64,000 nt of DNA. It comes from Camillea tinctor (Eukaryota > Ascomycota > Sordariomycetes > Xylariales > Xylariaceae). Below, piece by piece: positions 1 to 12,668 of the stretch. Every line of letters starts with the position of its first letter. Positions within the stretch are counted from its first letter, which is position 1. The DNA lies in the NCBI GenBank assembly GCA_022578605.1, contig MU394051.1, forward strand, positions 1-64,000, read 5' to 3'. The notes under the pieces were generated by a model that was not told where the DNA came from, ran no database searches, and worked only from the letters and a program-made list of their open reading frames with translations. Position numbers and translations under genes: made by a program.

Positions 1-2862
1 CATCACGTGAGACACCAGATACAGCATATAACAACGATACAGCATACATTAGGCTTGCCCGAATTATATGCTGTAACAGGGGTAACCACTGTAGTAGGTA
101 TGGAAAATTATTCAACCTACATGTAAGCCTTTCTATTACTTCTTGATAGTATCTCTATTCAATATCTTGAGTTGAACCTATACCTACCTAGGTATATATA
201 GTATTATATGTACGTGCTGGCGTAGATGTAGGTACCTGGAATTACCTGGTTAGAATCGGAAATATTCTCAACGTCAAATCTCATTAACCTCGACCTTGTG
301 GTCCCATCGGCCGGTAGTAGGCGGGACCTACTGAGCTGTGAGGTTGTTCTCCAATGGGTTGTATGTGCTAAGGTCCCACCATCCACGGAGCTAAAGCAAC
401 CCACTAGGTTAGTAGGTTGTGGGGTAACAGCGAATCGGAAAACGGGTAAAAAAAAAAGAGGTAGAGTAAAAAAATGATTTGTCCACAGGGGGAATGGAGG
501 GGGGGTTCAGGGAGGATACACACCCCCTTTCTAACCAGTCACGAGGGGTCGAATTACACTACATGCTGGTCCTGGTGGAGAAACAACGAAAAACCCGACC
601 TGACTTGGATCCAACCCACCACGCTGCAAACGAACAAAGCAGGCATGTGATTATCATCTTGCTCACTCAACTTCCTCCTCCCCCATACTTTTTGGGGCTT
701 ACCTATCTCATGTAAGTATGTGACGATGTATGGGCTGGTGGCGTTTGTTTGAGACATACGCACACCATGCACACACCGATTAATAGTGTTCACATAATCT
801 GTGCAGCTGAAGAGCGAGAGAGAGAGTGTGTTAACTGGATGTCCTAGATTGATTTTCCTTTCCCTCTTTTATGTATGGGTGTCCCGGTTTTCTTGCATGT
901 TTCGTTTTGAAATTACAGTGACACGCATACATACTATATTCAACCTATACTCTCAGACGAGACATGCGCACATGCACACGTATTGAGACACACACACACT
1001 ATATACACGCATGGAATGGGATGGTGTTAATAGCCTACCTCCCTATCCATTTCCCCTCTCTTTCTGGTCGTGTTTCCGTTTTTCTCGGTTTCTACTGCAT
1101 ATGCTACCGCGATGTACATACCTGCGCATAATACCTAGCTGCTAAGATCGATATATAGAAAAATACGATTGTCCCCTTCCTCGGGCTAAATAAATCTAAG
1201 AAAAATGGCACGTATCTACCTAGGTTAGATACGCGTATAAGTGTAACGGTGGGTTTTGCGCTTTGGTATACAGATAATACTATACATAGGTACTTAGGAA
1301 ACCTAGTACTTACCAGGTAATTACAAACTTTTAAGTTCACCCATTGTTTTACCTAGGTACTAGTAGGTCATACTTACCTAGCACTAGGTAGTTTAAAGGG
1401 TGTGTTATAGGAATTGGGTTATGTTTTCCAAAGGCAACGACCCTTACCTAGCAAATACGTAAATCCTGGATTGTCATTTCTCTCTCTTCGCCTTCCTCGA
1501 TGATGTAGCACCAGATTCAATTAACAACTGACAAGGTAACCTATGTCTTGCTCCCGATCTCCTCACTTGTCCATCTGGCAAATCTGACCCCACTGTTTCC
1601 ACCATTACCACCACTACCATCACTACCACCACCACCATCATTATCAACATCATTGTATTACGGGAGCCAAATAAGCTACCTAAATACTTATGTGTAAGTA
1701 GTGGTGAGTGGAGGAATGGATTTTCATGCACGTGTGCGGGGTGGGGGGTGTAGGTTGCGACCGACCTGCATTGTCATGCCGTTTCTTGGCGTTTTTTTCT
1801 ACCTTCTCACCATTTTTTGTGTTTTTCCCTCTCACAAGACAAGGCACATACATACATAAACCTTAGCTACCTATATGCATGTGTCTAGTGCATGCTTTTT
1901 GCCAGCCAGGTCAGCTACACTTACATCTACACTACACTACTTACAACTTAGCCAGCCAAAACTACCTCTATTTACCTCCAACTTTTACTACGTTGGCAAA
2001 TTTTTTGGTTTTCTAATATTTCCTTTCCTTTTCCTTTTCTCTTTTTTTCTTCTTCTTTCAAATTTATTAACCTATTGGATTGATCATTATTATTATTACC
2101 TATTATCTTTTTTTGATATATCTACCTCCCTTACCCTACCTTGTATATATGTAACCTATATTCCACTATTTGAATAACTTAACCTAGGTACACTATACAC
2201 CCTCCTGTTCATCTCCATATCTACCCACTCTTCTTCAACCTCTTCCCTTTCATATTTCCCCCGGTTTCCCTCTCGTCCTAATCCGAAAATATCATTTCCC
2301 CATCTTTTCAATCTCTGTTTCTTTCTCCATTGTCAGGCCAAACCCCCCCGATCTGAACCGAGCTGGACTGAAATCCACATGGTGGCGCAGAACAAGACTC
2401 GCCTCAGTTGTTCCACCTTTTTCAATTGTTGAACCAGCTTTTGTTCAACGCCAAAGCACAATTCATCATCCACTTCCATTCGCGTGACCTGATCTGGTCG
2501 CAATTAGTTCGATTTAGGGTTACAATTCATTATCCAAGACATTGAGGTTAAAGTCGTTGCTGGAGAAAGGAAAGGGGGCGCATTACTTGACTATTAAAAT
2601 TGCTACCATTGCGTTGAGCTCCACGTTCAGCACTTTTTTCTCTTTTCAGGATCAGCTGTTTTTTTCTTCTTTTTTTACTTCATCTTTCGATACACCACAA
2701 CCATACGAACTCGAACACGAACGAACGAACTCTCGTCATAAACTCCACCATATCCCTATATATCAAACTTGCTGTCATCTCTTCTCCGGCTTCAACGACG
2801 GTTTGAGAAATACTTATAGCTATACTCATTTCCTGCTTTACCCAGACTAGGGAAGCGTAACC
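1..2862. other. Intergenic region and INSIG upstream region
   Basis: No convincing coding sequence is seen. The stretch is rich in TACCTAGGTA-type motifs (perfect copies at 185-194 and 1350-1359) and becomes pyrimidine-rich from about 1900 towards the INSIG start, as expected for a fungal promoter and 5' leader. Short open frames here are low-complexity and unlike proteins. Confidence 0.6.
185..194. repeat. TACCTAGGTA palindrome, first of a dispersed family
   Basis: A perfect 10-base palindrome. Further perfect copies lie at 1350-1359, 7467-7476, 8256-8265 and 20518-20527 (inside an intron), with many near copies such as ACCTAGGTTAGG at 21088 and GTACCTAGGTGC near 46750. All copies I saw are intergenic or intronic. 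Confidence 0.75.
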
Positions 2863-4280
2863 ATGACCGATTCTCCAAATGGACCACCATTATTTCGGCC
2901 AGTTCCGCGTCGACCATTTACTGTGAATCTCGGAGAACCCACCCCTCCAGAAGATGATTCCTGCTCTCAGAGTCAAGCTCCCGAGTCAACGTTGAACCTC
3001 GAAACCCTCAACTCCAAGCTCCTAAACCCTAGAATTAACAATGTCTTTTCCGAATCCGGCTCCTGCACTATCAGTCGCGCACAGTCCGTCATGAACCTCA
3101 CCAGCTCGACATTGATGGGCATATACTCTCCCACAACATATGGAAGTGACAGATTTTACGCCCCTGGCGACGAGCCGAGCACCCCCTGGGGCACTGGCGC
3201 CGAGACACCCGCAGGCGCTCTCAGCACAGAGGACCCTCACTATGAGCTATCTAAACAAAGAAGAAACTCCATGCGCCGGCGTTCCTCTCTACACACAGTC
3301 CCACGGTCACCACCGTTATCCACCTCTGCATCCGTATTCTACATGGGCCTGCGGATACTAGTATTGTCAGGGCTGGGAGTCTTGTACGGCCTGCTGGCGG
3401 CGCAGGTGCAGGACACACACATGGCAGCATTCCACATGGAGAGCATGTCTCAGGCCACGCGCCTCAATTGGCGGTACATGGTGTTTTGGGCCGTATCTGG
3501 CGTAGTGCTTGGCAGCCTGCTGCCCTGGGTTGATAGCGTGTGGGAAGGAATTTTTGGCCAGGATGCGACAGTCGATGAGGCGGCCTCGGAGCACAGCATG
3601 CCTTCGGACGTGGCCGAAAAGGAACCGTCCAGTACGGACTGGGCCCTGACGATCAGGGGAATCGGGACGTTCATCGGCATTGCTTTTGCTATCGTATGTT
3701 TCTTTTCTCTTTTAATTCTCTCGAATTTATTTCCCCCCACTCCCCCTTGGAGCGTGGGACCGTCGCCTATTTGTATCCCTTAAAAAAATTCAAAAATTTT
3801 TTTTTTCAAATGCTAACATCTTTTACGTAGCGAAAACTTCCCTGGGACTCGACCCTCCAGCTTTCCCTCACCTTGGCCCTCGTGAATCCGGTATTATGGT
3901 TCTTAATTGATCGTTCAGTACCCGGCCTCCTCGTTTCCTCCATCGTCGGTCTCGTGGGCTCGGGTACGCTTATGGGGCTTAGCCCAGAGCTCGTGCCAAT
4001 CCCCACGGTCGTGCACTCGTCATCATCAGCGGCGACAGCCTCAGCGTCGTCGACATCCTACGGGGCGTCGTTCGGCCTACAGAACGATTCCACCAATAGC
4101 ATCGCTGGTATGCCGACGATTTTGGGGGGCCTCGCGAGCCATGAGACAGTTGCTACGGGCATATGGATGCTCAACGTCCTCTTCTGCTGCTGCGTCTGCT
4201 TCGGAAACATAGGCCGCTGGCTGGCGGTGAATCGGTCCGCCACAGGAAAGGCGAGATGGGGATGGGGGGAACGCCGGTAA
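2863..4280 (+). CDS. INSIG-family ER sterol-regulatory membrane protein
   Basis: Two exons, 2863-3693 and 3831-4280, give about 426 residues. The intron (GTATGT donor, TGCTAAC branch site at 3811, TAG acceptor) is certain because the joined frame reads RKLPWDSTLQLSLTLALVNP, a hallmark INSIG segment. The first ~150 residues are a Ser/Pro-rich cytosolic tail. About six hydrophobic segments follow, ending in GIWMLNVLFCCCVCFGNIGR, also characteristic of the family. INSIG proteins sit in the ER membrane, bind sterols and control HMG-CoA reductase and, where present, SREBP/SCAP; in fission yeast Ins1 acts through reductase phosphorylation. The hydrophilic loop between segments 2 and 3 is long and acidic, and a Ser/Thr-rich insert lies between segments 5 and 6. 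The first ATG of the open frame was chosen as the start. Family assignment is secure; sterol control in this species is inferred. Confidence 0.93.
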
Positions 4281-5767
4281 TATGGCCGCTGCCGGGATAA
4301 AAGCTTAATTGCATGTGTTGCTTGTTGCTGCTGCTTGTTCACGAGGATTTTTTTGGTTTCCACCAATCCCATCTTTGGAATATGGACGACACGTTTCTCC
4401 TTAGTGTGCATGTATAAAAAATTTTTTTTTTCAATAATACAACAAAAACAAGGAGTGAGCCGGGGGCGGAAGAAATGTATCTTGGATATTAGGACTTTTG
4501 TTCCACTCTTTGGGATCTTTTTTTGGAACGGAAATCACAGCACGGAACGGAACGGAACCGGATGGGAATGGATAAGGAGGGGAACGGAATAACGTGCTCA
4601 CACATATAAGAAAAATAAATTCAACAAGAGATTATATGATATGAAATGGATCTTGGTCCTAAACTGATTTGATTTCTTTTCTTTTTCCTTTTTTTTTTCC
4701 TTTTCGTTTTTGAAGACAAAATATTCGTTGAATTCCGGAGATATATACACGGATAGATGTAATGTATTGTATGTATATCTTTATTAGATGGACAGGGTAC
4801 CTTACCTGCTTGCCTAAGGTAGTAGTACCTTGGCGAGAAGGCGAAAGGGAGGGAAAAGGGGGAAAGGGGGAGGGGTAAACTTAGAACACTAGAAAATAGG
4901 AAGAAGAACAGAGGAAAATGATGGATTGCAAGCTGGGCGCGAAACCCATGGCTTCTTCCCCTTTTGGTTCGATGCTTGAGTAGGCAAGCATAGGCATGGC
5001 TAAGAGCGAAGAATGGAGGAAGGGAAAGGGGGGGAGTAGAGTGGACTGATCTTTGCGTCATTGACTTTTATATCTTCCTCTCCCTCCCTCTCTCGCTCCG
5101 TTTTGTTCTTGAGCTTGAAGGTACAGAAAGAGGCCCCCCATTCGGTCGTATTCCCTTTATATTGGGTGTTTGACTTCTCTTCGGGGATGAGTGAGGAGAT
5201 GGAGTTTTTGGCTTATACTTACTTTACCCCCTTTATCCAGTTTGTATCAGAGCGGGATGGGAGGGAGGAGTTGCGTGGGTAGAGGAGGTAAATAAGTAGC
5301 GAGGGGAAAGAGGAAGGATGCTTCTTCTTATGGCGGCGATGATAAGTGGTAGTGTGTTTAATATGCAATATATAACTTATGCTCGAAGAAGCGATGGTTT
5401 ATATGAATCCTAGAGGGGAGGGAGGATGGAATCGCTGGATGGATAGGTAGATGAAAAGGAATAAAAGGGAGTAAGTAAAAACAATTGGAATGGTAAAGGA
5501 AGGAATCAAAACGAAAACGAAAATGGAAAAAAAAGCGGTAAGAAAAAGAAAGAGGTAGATAGATGAATGAGGGAAAGTGATGGGGAAATAATCGTATGTT
5601 GTTAATATTGGGTATGGGGTGGAGGTGTTTTTTAATTGTCTTGTGTACGTACCCGCGAATAAGAAAAGAGAGAAAGGGGGGTAGGTGGCATAGGAGAATA
5701 GATGCCCAATACCTTGCCAACCAGATTCTTTTGGGTAAGGAGATCTGTTTTTGTCGATATTTTCGCA

Positions 5768-5790
5768 TCTCTCTCTCTCTCTCTCTCTCT
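5768..5790. repeat. (TC)n microsatellite
   Basis: An uninterrupted run of about eleven TC dinucleotides lies in the spacer after the INSIG gene. Confidence 0.85.
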
Positions 5791-5863
5791 TCTTTATTAG
5801 TTGCTTAGTGGTTGGTTGGGTTGCTGCTGTTTGGCCCTTAGAACTGGTCTACGTGCTATGCTT

Positions 5864-5890
5864 TGCTGCTGCTGCTGCTGCTGCTGCTGC
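5864..5890. repeat. (TGC)9 triplet microsatellite
   Basis: Nine perfect tandem TGC units in non-coding DNA, about 75 bases after the TC run. A short open frame across it is a by-product of the repeat. Confidence 0.9.
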
Positions 5891-8866
5891 CATTGCTTAT
5901 CTCTCACGCCAAGGACTAGAATATAGCACCCTATAAGCAGGTATGTAGATGGAGTTGCAGTTCTTAAAGGAGGTGAGGGGGAGCAGAGATATGCTCAATG
6001 ATGTCGTCGATATTCGTGTGATGGTGTGCGGTAATCTGTATCAAACTTGCGGGAGATACTCTTAGACGGAAAGCCGGAGTGGTCCAAGGAGAACAAAATG
6101 GGGTGCGACCCTAAAAATCCGAAAAAGAAAAAAAAAGGCAGAGAAAATTATAATAAAAGTAAAAAGGGAGAGGGGAGGAGGAGATGATCAATCTCGTATC
6201 TATTATTAGTGATGACAGGTGCTTCTTCTCTTATAAAATGACGAAAGAAAGGTAAGTGCCGTGTCTTCTAGGAAATTCGGGAATCGGGGATCCGGAAGCA
6301 GTCCATTTTAGCGTCACATCCTTTCGGGGCTGAGGCTGAAGATGTAGAGGTAAAATACTAGGTATAGGTATGAATAAGGAAATAAGAAAAGAGGCGGCAT
6401 TGCCCGTAGGGTAAGCTATAAGTCATGTGTGACAAGATAAATCCTTAGCGTCTAAGTTGATTTGCCTTAGTGCAGATCATGACAAGGCAAGGGGAGAAAA
6501 GGATTGCATACGTACATGATAGGTACCGGAACTATTTAACCCCAATGCTAGCCTAGATGGCTTTTAGCTAGGTTAGTACCTACTTATCTAACCTATTGCT
6601 CATGTCCTTTCTCTCCATGGTGGGTTAGGGAAGCTTTGGGAAAGACGTACATAGTAGGCAAAGAAGATGTAGTAGGCATGTATATAAATCAATCAGTTTA
6701 TACCTACAGACCTACCCTTTTGGTCCTTTCCCCATGCTATTCTTTCTTATATCGGGCTAGTCGATAAAGATACCCTCCGTGTATCCCGCTAGTTCTGGAG
6801 ACCCGGATAAGCAGTATCTAGGGGAGAAAGGAGAAAAAAAAGAAATCGAACCTAGACACGGAACATCTACGGCTTGCGTGTTGCGGGCTAGCGCGCTCGT
6901 TAGCTGCTGTGATATAGTCACCGGTAGCGTCGATTTCTAGATTGTCCGGCCTCATTCGGGGATCGATGGAAAAGCCTTGACATCGTGGGCATGGAGGTGT
7001 ATTCGGGGGCTGGGAGGAGGGAGGCGGCGGAAAAAGGGGGAACAGAACTCAAAAAGGGGGGTGGGTATGTTTATAAGGGCAAGTAATTTTTCGTACTAGA
7101 TACCTAACCCCGAGCCCAGGCATTTACATAGCTAGCCCCCTGCTTCACTTTTGAAAAATAAAAATAAAAATTGATCGACCGCTGATGCTGTCTTGGTACC
7201 TGTAGGTATATATCATGGGAGAATAGGGAATGTTGTGGGTTGATGGATCTGTGGGTTAGGTGGTAGAGATAGAGTTAAGTTACGTCTTGTATGTCCCGGT
7301 GTTTAGAAAATAGGTCAAATTAAAAAGTTGTTTTAAGTAGGATATCAGATGGAAGAAGTATTGCAAAGTCAATAAGTGAGAAGAGGGTACCAATGAATGG
7401 CGTGGTATCACGTGATACTTGTTCCACGGATTGTACCACACACTCAAACTTAGATTATCTATTACATACCTAGGTAGGTACTTAAGTATCTATCCAGATA
7501 CACTAGATGTTGTGTACATACTATGTATTGTAATGGAAATTTGAGGCATGTACGGAATGGGTAGATATGTACTTATGTAGTGTATGTACATGAGGTTTAG
7601 TGGCTTGGTCTTTGAGGAATGGAGATGAATCATGTATACAAGAGTCAAAGAGCTGTTGTCATAAGTATCGATATCATCACTTGTCTGATACCTACACCAC
7701 AACCTTTCTTAGGTTAAGCAATCTTCCTAGAGGTTCCTAAGTAGGGGTATATATATAATGTGATTATAGTATTTCTTATTTAGTCATTTTTGTAAATAGT
7801 TAGTACTAAATAAATTCAAAATGGAATGTTTCTTGATCTCTCTAAAATATTCTATGCATTCCAAAAAGTAAGTATATTCTATAAGTATCGGTGTATGTCA
7901 ATATGTAGGTACAATACATATAGTGGTAAAGTTAACTGGTGGTGGTTAGGTTGTGCAAGAGGAGACCAATGAGCAATTGCACCCGCATCGAGATCGACAA
8001 CTCCACAGTTACGCAACTCAACCAATCAGAGACAAGGATTCTATGTTCAATGACCGTTGAAAGTACCCCTACGACGTCAGGACTTTTCCCCATCGCACCT
8101 TGCCCGACGAGGCCTTATTACCCAGGGCCAGAGGGACCCATCTAACCCTCCGACCTGCCAACACCGACTTGGATCCAGATGTATGATGACTTCGACATCT
8201 TTGACCCATTATGTCCGCGCCGTTAGCAGCTTAGCACCAGTAATAAATATATATATACCTAGGTAGGTATATATATATATTCAAATCCCTCAAAAGGACT
8301 CTCCCTGCACGCTTTTAGTCGGATTTAGTTAGTTTTTTTAGTTTTTTTCCCCTCCAAATTCCTTCTTGATGCCCACACCAGCTACTTTTTTACCTACTGC
8401 GACTGAACTACGAATTGAGAACCGAGAACTGAGAACTGAGCATTGCCTAATACCACCAACTATGAACTAGGAACTACTACTATTACACCCCCCCCCCCTT
8501 TCGAAGTAAGAAGAAACCGCTGTCAAATTCAAGACGACTATGCAGCGAGACATAACTCCTACCACAATTCACTATCCCGACACTGATCAATTCATTGTCA
8601 AACACTCTTCCTATCACATCTCGTTTCACGATTCCAGATCCCGCCATTAGAAGATACCTCTCAACCCGGTCCCGCGCTCATCTGCAACGCCATCTTTTAT
8701 GCTTATGTTTCTGACTTCTCTTTCTATCTTCCACCTAGTATAATAGAATCCGTGCCTAGTTACAGCTATACGGTGCCTAGTTGTCATAGGACGCCTGTAA
8801 TTATACTAAGGAGGCCATTTCTCCCAATACATATTATCTCTATAATCATACCGAGGAGGAAGAAAA

Positions 8867-8897
8867 CACGCACGCACGCACGCACACACACACACAT
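8867..8897. repeat. CACG/CA microsatellite
   Basis: Tandem ACGC units run into a CA dinucleotide tract about 50 bases before the LON/RING start codon, so it probably sits in the 5' leader or core promoter. Confidence 0.8.
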
Positions 8898-8942
8898 ACA
8901 CATCAGGATTATCATTATTATTTATTTATTTTTATCTTTTTC

Positions 8943-10655
8943 ATGTCCTCCCTCCCGGCACACATAAACTCAACAGATCTACCTACTTCAGCACCCGATG
9001 ACCTGGACTCACCTCCACACACAGAAAATAATAATAGCGACGTCCCGACTTCTCATTCGCCGCCGGCAGCAGCGGCGGAGCTCCTTTTGAACGCAGTCAA
9101 GGATGTTCGCCAGATAATACGGCTTGTCCAGTGTCCGATATGCTCCAATATTTTGCGAGAGCCGACGACATTACCATGTGGACACAGCATCTGCAAGGGA
9201 TGCATACCTCGGACTCACAGGAGAATCGGCATCACCTATCCGGGAACCGATAGTCGTATGTCGGGCTTCATCTGCCCAATCCCGGATTGTGAGAAGGAGC
9301 ATGCCGTTGAGGACTGTGCACTAGATGTCACATTGAATAAGACGCTTGCTATTGTCAAAGACACCATCGAGCTAGACCGGGATGCGGCGGGGTCTTCGGA
9401 AGTGTTCACGCACATCCACATACAGGATCGTTGGGGTGTTGCAGGACTACCCTCCCTAGAGGAGACTGAACCAGAATCCAGAGTATTGAATGGTGGCCGT
9501 ATCGTCGCGACCTATACATTAGCCGAGACCGGCAAGCTAGACTATAGAGGCGAAGTATCCTATTCATCAGTAGGGGTCAGTGATGACGATGTTGAGGCTG
9601 TTGATTTAAGAGTCTTCGCGAGACTGAAAGAGTCTGTCAGGGCTGAGATGGATTGTCAAGTCTGTTATGCGCTTTTCCTCGACCCAATGACAACGACATG
9701 CGGGCATACATTCTGCCGCAGTTGTCTACAACGAATCCTCGACCACTCACATCTGTGTCCCATATGCAGGCGCGAACTGTCGATGCAGTCCCGGCTTGAT
9801 CCACAGTCATTTCCATCCAATAAACGATTATGTAAAATTATCAATGGCTTTTGGGCTGACCTAGTAGCAGTCCGCACACAAGCTCATAGGGATGAAGGAC
9901 AGGCCAACAGTGAAGGTTTCGATATACCACTTTTCGTATGCACTCTTGCCTTTCCATCCATGCCGTTATTCCTTCATGTATTCGAGCCTCGGTATCGCCT
10001 GATGATCGAGCGAGCAATGGAGGGGAACCGCACTTTTGGCATGGTCCTACATTCTATGCCGGCCGCCCGTGGAGAGCCGAATTTTAAAGAACTCGGCACA
10101 ATCCTCCGCATCGTCAACATTGCTTTTTTCCCGGATGGACGCAGTCTACTGGAAACAGTCGGCGTGTCTCGCTTTAGAGTGACAAGGCATGGATGGAAGG
10201 ATGGATACGTCGTTGCAAATATCGAACGCGTCGACGACATTAGTGTGGCAGAAGAGGAAGCTTTAGAAGCGTCAGAGACGATGGGCAGGAACGGGGCGCC
10301 ATCAGAATCAGGGGATCTCGTAGAGGAGATACCATCACGATCGCCATCCCCTGGACTATTAGAAGACCTCAATACCGTGTCAACAAGAGAGTTGGTCGAT
10401 GTTGGGGTCGAGTTCGTGCGGAGGATGCGGGCACAGAGCGCATTCTGGTTAACAACACGCACCTTATCCATCTATGGCAATTGCCCAACGGACCCTGTTA
10501 CCTTTCCTTGGTGGTTTGCAAGCATCTTACCTGTCAAGGATGAGGAGAAGTACAAGCTCCTCGGAACTTCGAGCGTTCGTGAGCGGTTGAAGATATGTTG
10601 TAGATGGATCGCGGAGTGGGAATCCAGCAGATGGTTAGCAACTTCGTCTCTTTAA
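8943..10655 (+). CDS. Double-RING, LON substrate-binding domain protein (LONRF-like E3 ligase)
   Basis: Single exon, 570 residues. A first RING-type finger starts at C64 (CPICSNILREPTTLPCGHSI) with a long insert before its last CPIPDC pair. A second, compact C3HC4 RING lies near residues 238-276 (CQVCYALFLDPMTTTCGHTF). The rest, from about residue 328, is a Lon N-terminal (LAN) substrate-binding domain, seen as DIPLFVCTLAFPSMPLFLHV and FEPRYRLMIERAMEGNRTFG. No AAA or Lon protease domain follows, so this is not the mitochondrial Lon protease. The family is expected to act as cytosolic or nuclear ubiquitin ligases, with RING recruiting E2 and LAN recognising substrate. Animal LONRF proteins share this order but usually also carry TPRs, which I do not see here. 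The ATG lies 50 bases after a CA repeat. Domain calls are secure; substrates are unknown. Confidence 0.93.
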   Translation: MSSLPAHINSTDLPTSAPDDLDSPPHTENNNSDVPTSHSPPAAAAELLLNAVKDVRQIIRLVQCPICSNILREPTTLPCGHSICKGCIPRTHRRIGITYPGTDSRMSGFICPIPDCEKEHAVEDCALDVTLNKTLAIVKDTIELDRDAAGSSEVFTHIHIQDRWGVAGLPSLEETEPESRVLNGGRIVATYTLAETGKLDYRGEVSYSSVGVSDDDVEAVDLRVFARLKESVRAEMDCQVCYALFLDPMTTTCGHTFCRSCLQRILDHSHLCPICRRELSMQSRLDPQSFPSNKRLCKIINGFWADLVAVRTQAHRDEGQANSEGFDIPLFVCTLAFPSMPLFLHVFEPRYRLMIERAMEGNRTFGMVLHSMPAARGEPNFKELGTILRIVNIAFFPDGRSLLETVGVSRFRVTRHGWKDGYVVANIERVDDISVAEEEALEASETMGRNGAPSESGDLVEEIPSRSPSPGLLEDLNTVSTRELVDVGVEFVRRMRAQSAFWLTTRTLSIYGNCPTDPVTFPWWFASILPVKDEEKYKLLGTSSVRERLKICCRWIAEWESSRWLATSSL

Positions 10656-12668
10656 CTTTATTATACCCCCTTTCTTTCTCTCACCCCTCATCCCCCTCTT
10701 CCGTTGATCAATCTTATGCGTCTCCTACTTTACCAATGGAGTGCTTGATGTGGGAAATTAAGTAAATCAACTACGAGATAAACAAACTAAGAAATCTCTG
10801 AATTACGGAAGCTAAAACCATCCAACCATACAGACCAAGAGGATCATCTGGTATTGACGCATTTTCCCTTGCACTTTCTCATAGGTCCCTCACTGGCTGC
10901 TTTGTCTTATGACATGCGATTATCATCCACTTCGCCGCTCTTGCCCTCGCCCTGGAGACGCTTTGGTTATCGAATTACTGGGACCACATCGACCCCCTTG
11001 TTCTGGATCCTTAAATATATATAGAACGGCCAGTGAAGTTTTAAAGGGGATCTGGTTGTCTAAAATACGGTGTGCTTTTGGAAGGGCGTTTTTCATATGA
11101 GGGCGTTGCTTGTTGCTTTGTTGTTTTATAATTTCATCTTGGATCTCTGCTCGTCTGCATCAACATCAGCATATTATTTCATGTCAAATCGGTTTATAAC
11201 TATCATCACCACCACCATCATCGTTATCATGTTAGTGGTACCAGTAAAGCAGCTAGCTATATTTCTAGATTCCCGGTTGCCTCCTTTTCTTTGATTTATT
11301 CTTCTCAACCTCTTCGATTACTTCACCTTTCTGGAACTGCTCAACTTTACAAACTACTTGTATTTACTACTTGCCCCTTTTATTTAAGCCCCCTCACCCT
11401 TTTCCTATTTTGGCTACCCTTTGGTCAGAAGACGATGTTACCGAAACACTACCCCTTCAGGTGTGTTTATCATATTGTATATAAATCAAAGTTTACATCC
11501 TATATAATAAATGGAAGCAAAGTTTCAAGGTTGCCAAATCTTTTTAGATAGTGAATTAGTGGAGAGGTTTAAAGCTCTTACCGGATATCATCTCAAGAGA
11601 TATTATACTGTGAAGAAGTTCACGTGGGAAACTCACCTGCTCGTGATTAGCATAAATTATTTTCTTTCCTTAAGAAGAGCAAGACAGCATGTTCTGGTGT
11701 TCTACAAAGAGACTTTTCTCTGAATTAATTAACCTAGTCTGGTCTATCTCAACTCTATTATTTCCCCCCCTCTCTAGCCTTTGGCATTTCCCTTTGCCTA
11801 GCTCTCCTCTCTTTATCATGCATAGAGAGCCGAAATAGAAACCTAGACTGAAAACTAGACAGGTACCGAAAGAAACCGGAAATATAAAACAAGGACTATT
11901 AAGGGGGCATGTGATGTTCATCCTGGTTTGCAACTTTTTCCGGTCTCGTTCTCTGGTAGACGTAGACGTATTAAATCAAACAAGTTCTCTTGCGCCTATG
12001 TCGTAAACAGCAAAACATGTGTAGAATGCGAATGGTGGTTCCTTTTTTTTTTTGGTGGTTTTCTGGTTTTCTTTTGCTCTCTGTGCTCCTTTCTCTTTTC
12101 CCTTTTTGTTTTTATCGATGGACTACCATATAACCAGCCGGGTAGACGTGACAGACCGAGACAACATAAGACAAGGCAAGTCGGTCTCGAGAACAAAGGT
12201 ATACCTAGTGGCTAGATAGGTTAGACCGGTGTTTGGGTGTCGGCGTCTTATCAGTGGACTGGTTGAGCGGTGATGGTAAACCGTACTTCACGGTTTGGTT
12301 CGGTTCAGTATGCTGGTGCATGGATATGTCGTGACTATCGTGACGAAAAGAAAGAACATAGAATGTGGGAACTTGGTGGTGTTGCTTGTGCAGTTCGTAG
12401 ACAAAGCAGAAATTAAAGGGGTATAGGGGTTGATCGTCTTTTCGGTCTATGCATAGTCGGCATGAACTGGAACTAGAGTCGATCGGACAGGGGATATTAA
12501 TGTCGGCGATTCATATACAGATCGAAGGAAATGAGAACAACGACAATCATGCTTGTATAAAGCGGGTTCTTCGGGGCAACCTATGCTGAAGAGGTGGTGT
12601 GCTAAGTAGGTTGATTTGCTGTGACCATCTTGCTAGGTGCTAGGCAACAGACAAGCCGCCGATCCTCT
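10656..12668. other. Convergent intergenic region
   Basis: About 2 kb between the 3' ends of the LON/RING gene (+) and the F-box-like gene (-). Open frames up to 95 codons are low-complexity and look non-coding. It should contain both 3' UTRs. Nothing else is recognised. Confidence 0.55.

Larger units (their letters stand above)
4281..8942. other. Gene-free spacer with strand-asymmetric purine-rich DNA
   Basis: About 4.7 kb with no recognisable gene. From about 4800 to 7100 the + strand is strongly A/G-rich, so antisense open frames are low-complexity. It holds a (TC)n run (5768-5790), nine TGC triplets (5864-5890), an AT-rich section (7440-7930), perfect TACCTAGGTA copies at 7467 and 8256, and a CA-rich microsatellite just before the next gene. 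The 3' UTR of the INSIG gene and the 5' leader of the LON/RING gene must lie here. Confidence 0.6.

Noticed and set aside
2542..2850. 102-codon frame directly before the INSIG gene
   Set aside because: Phe/Ser-rich translation of the pyrimidine-rich leader; no conserved features.
4621..5768. Minus-strand frames of 146 and 136 codons
   Set aside because: Low-complexity translations of purine-rich spacer, without domains.
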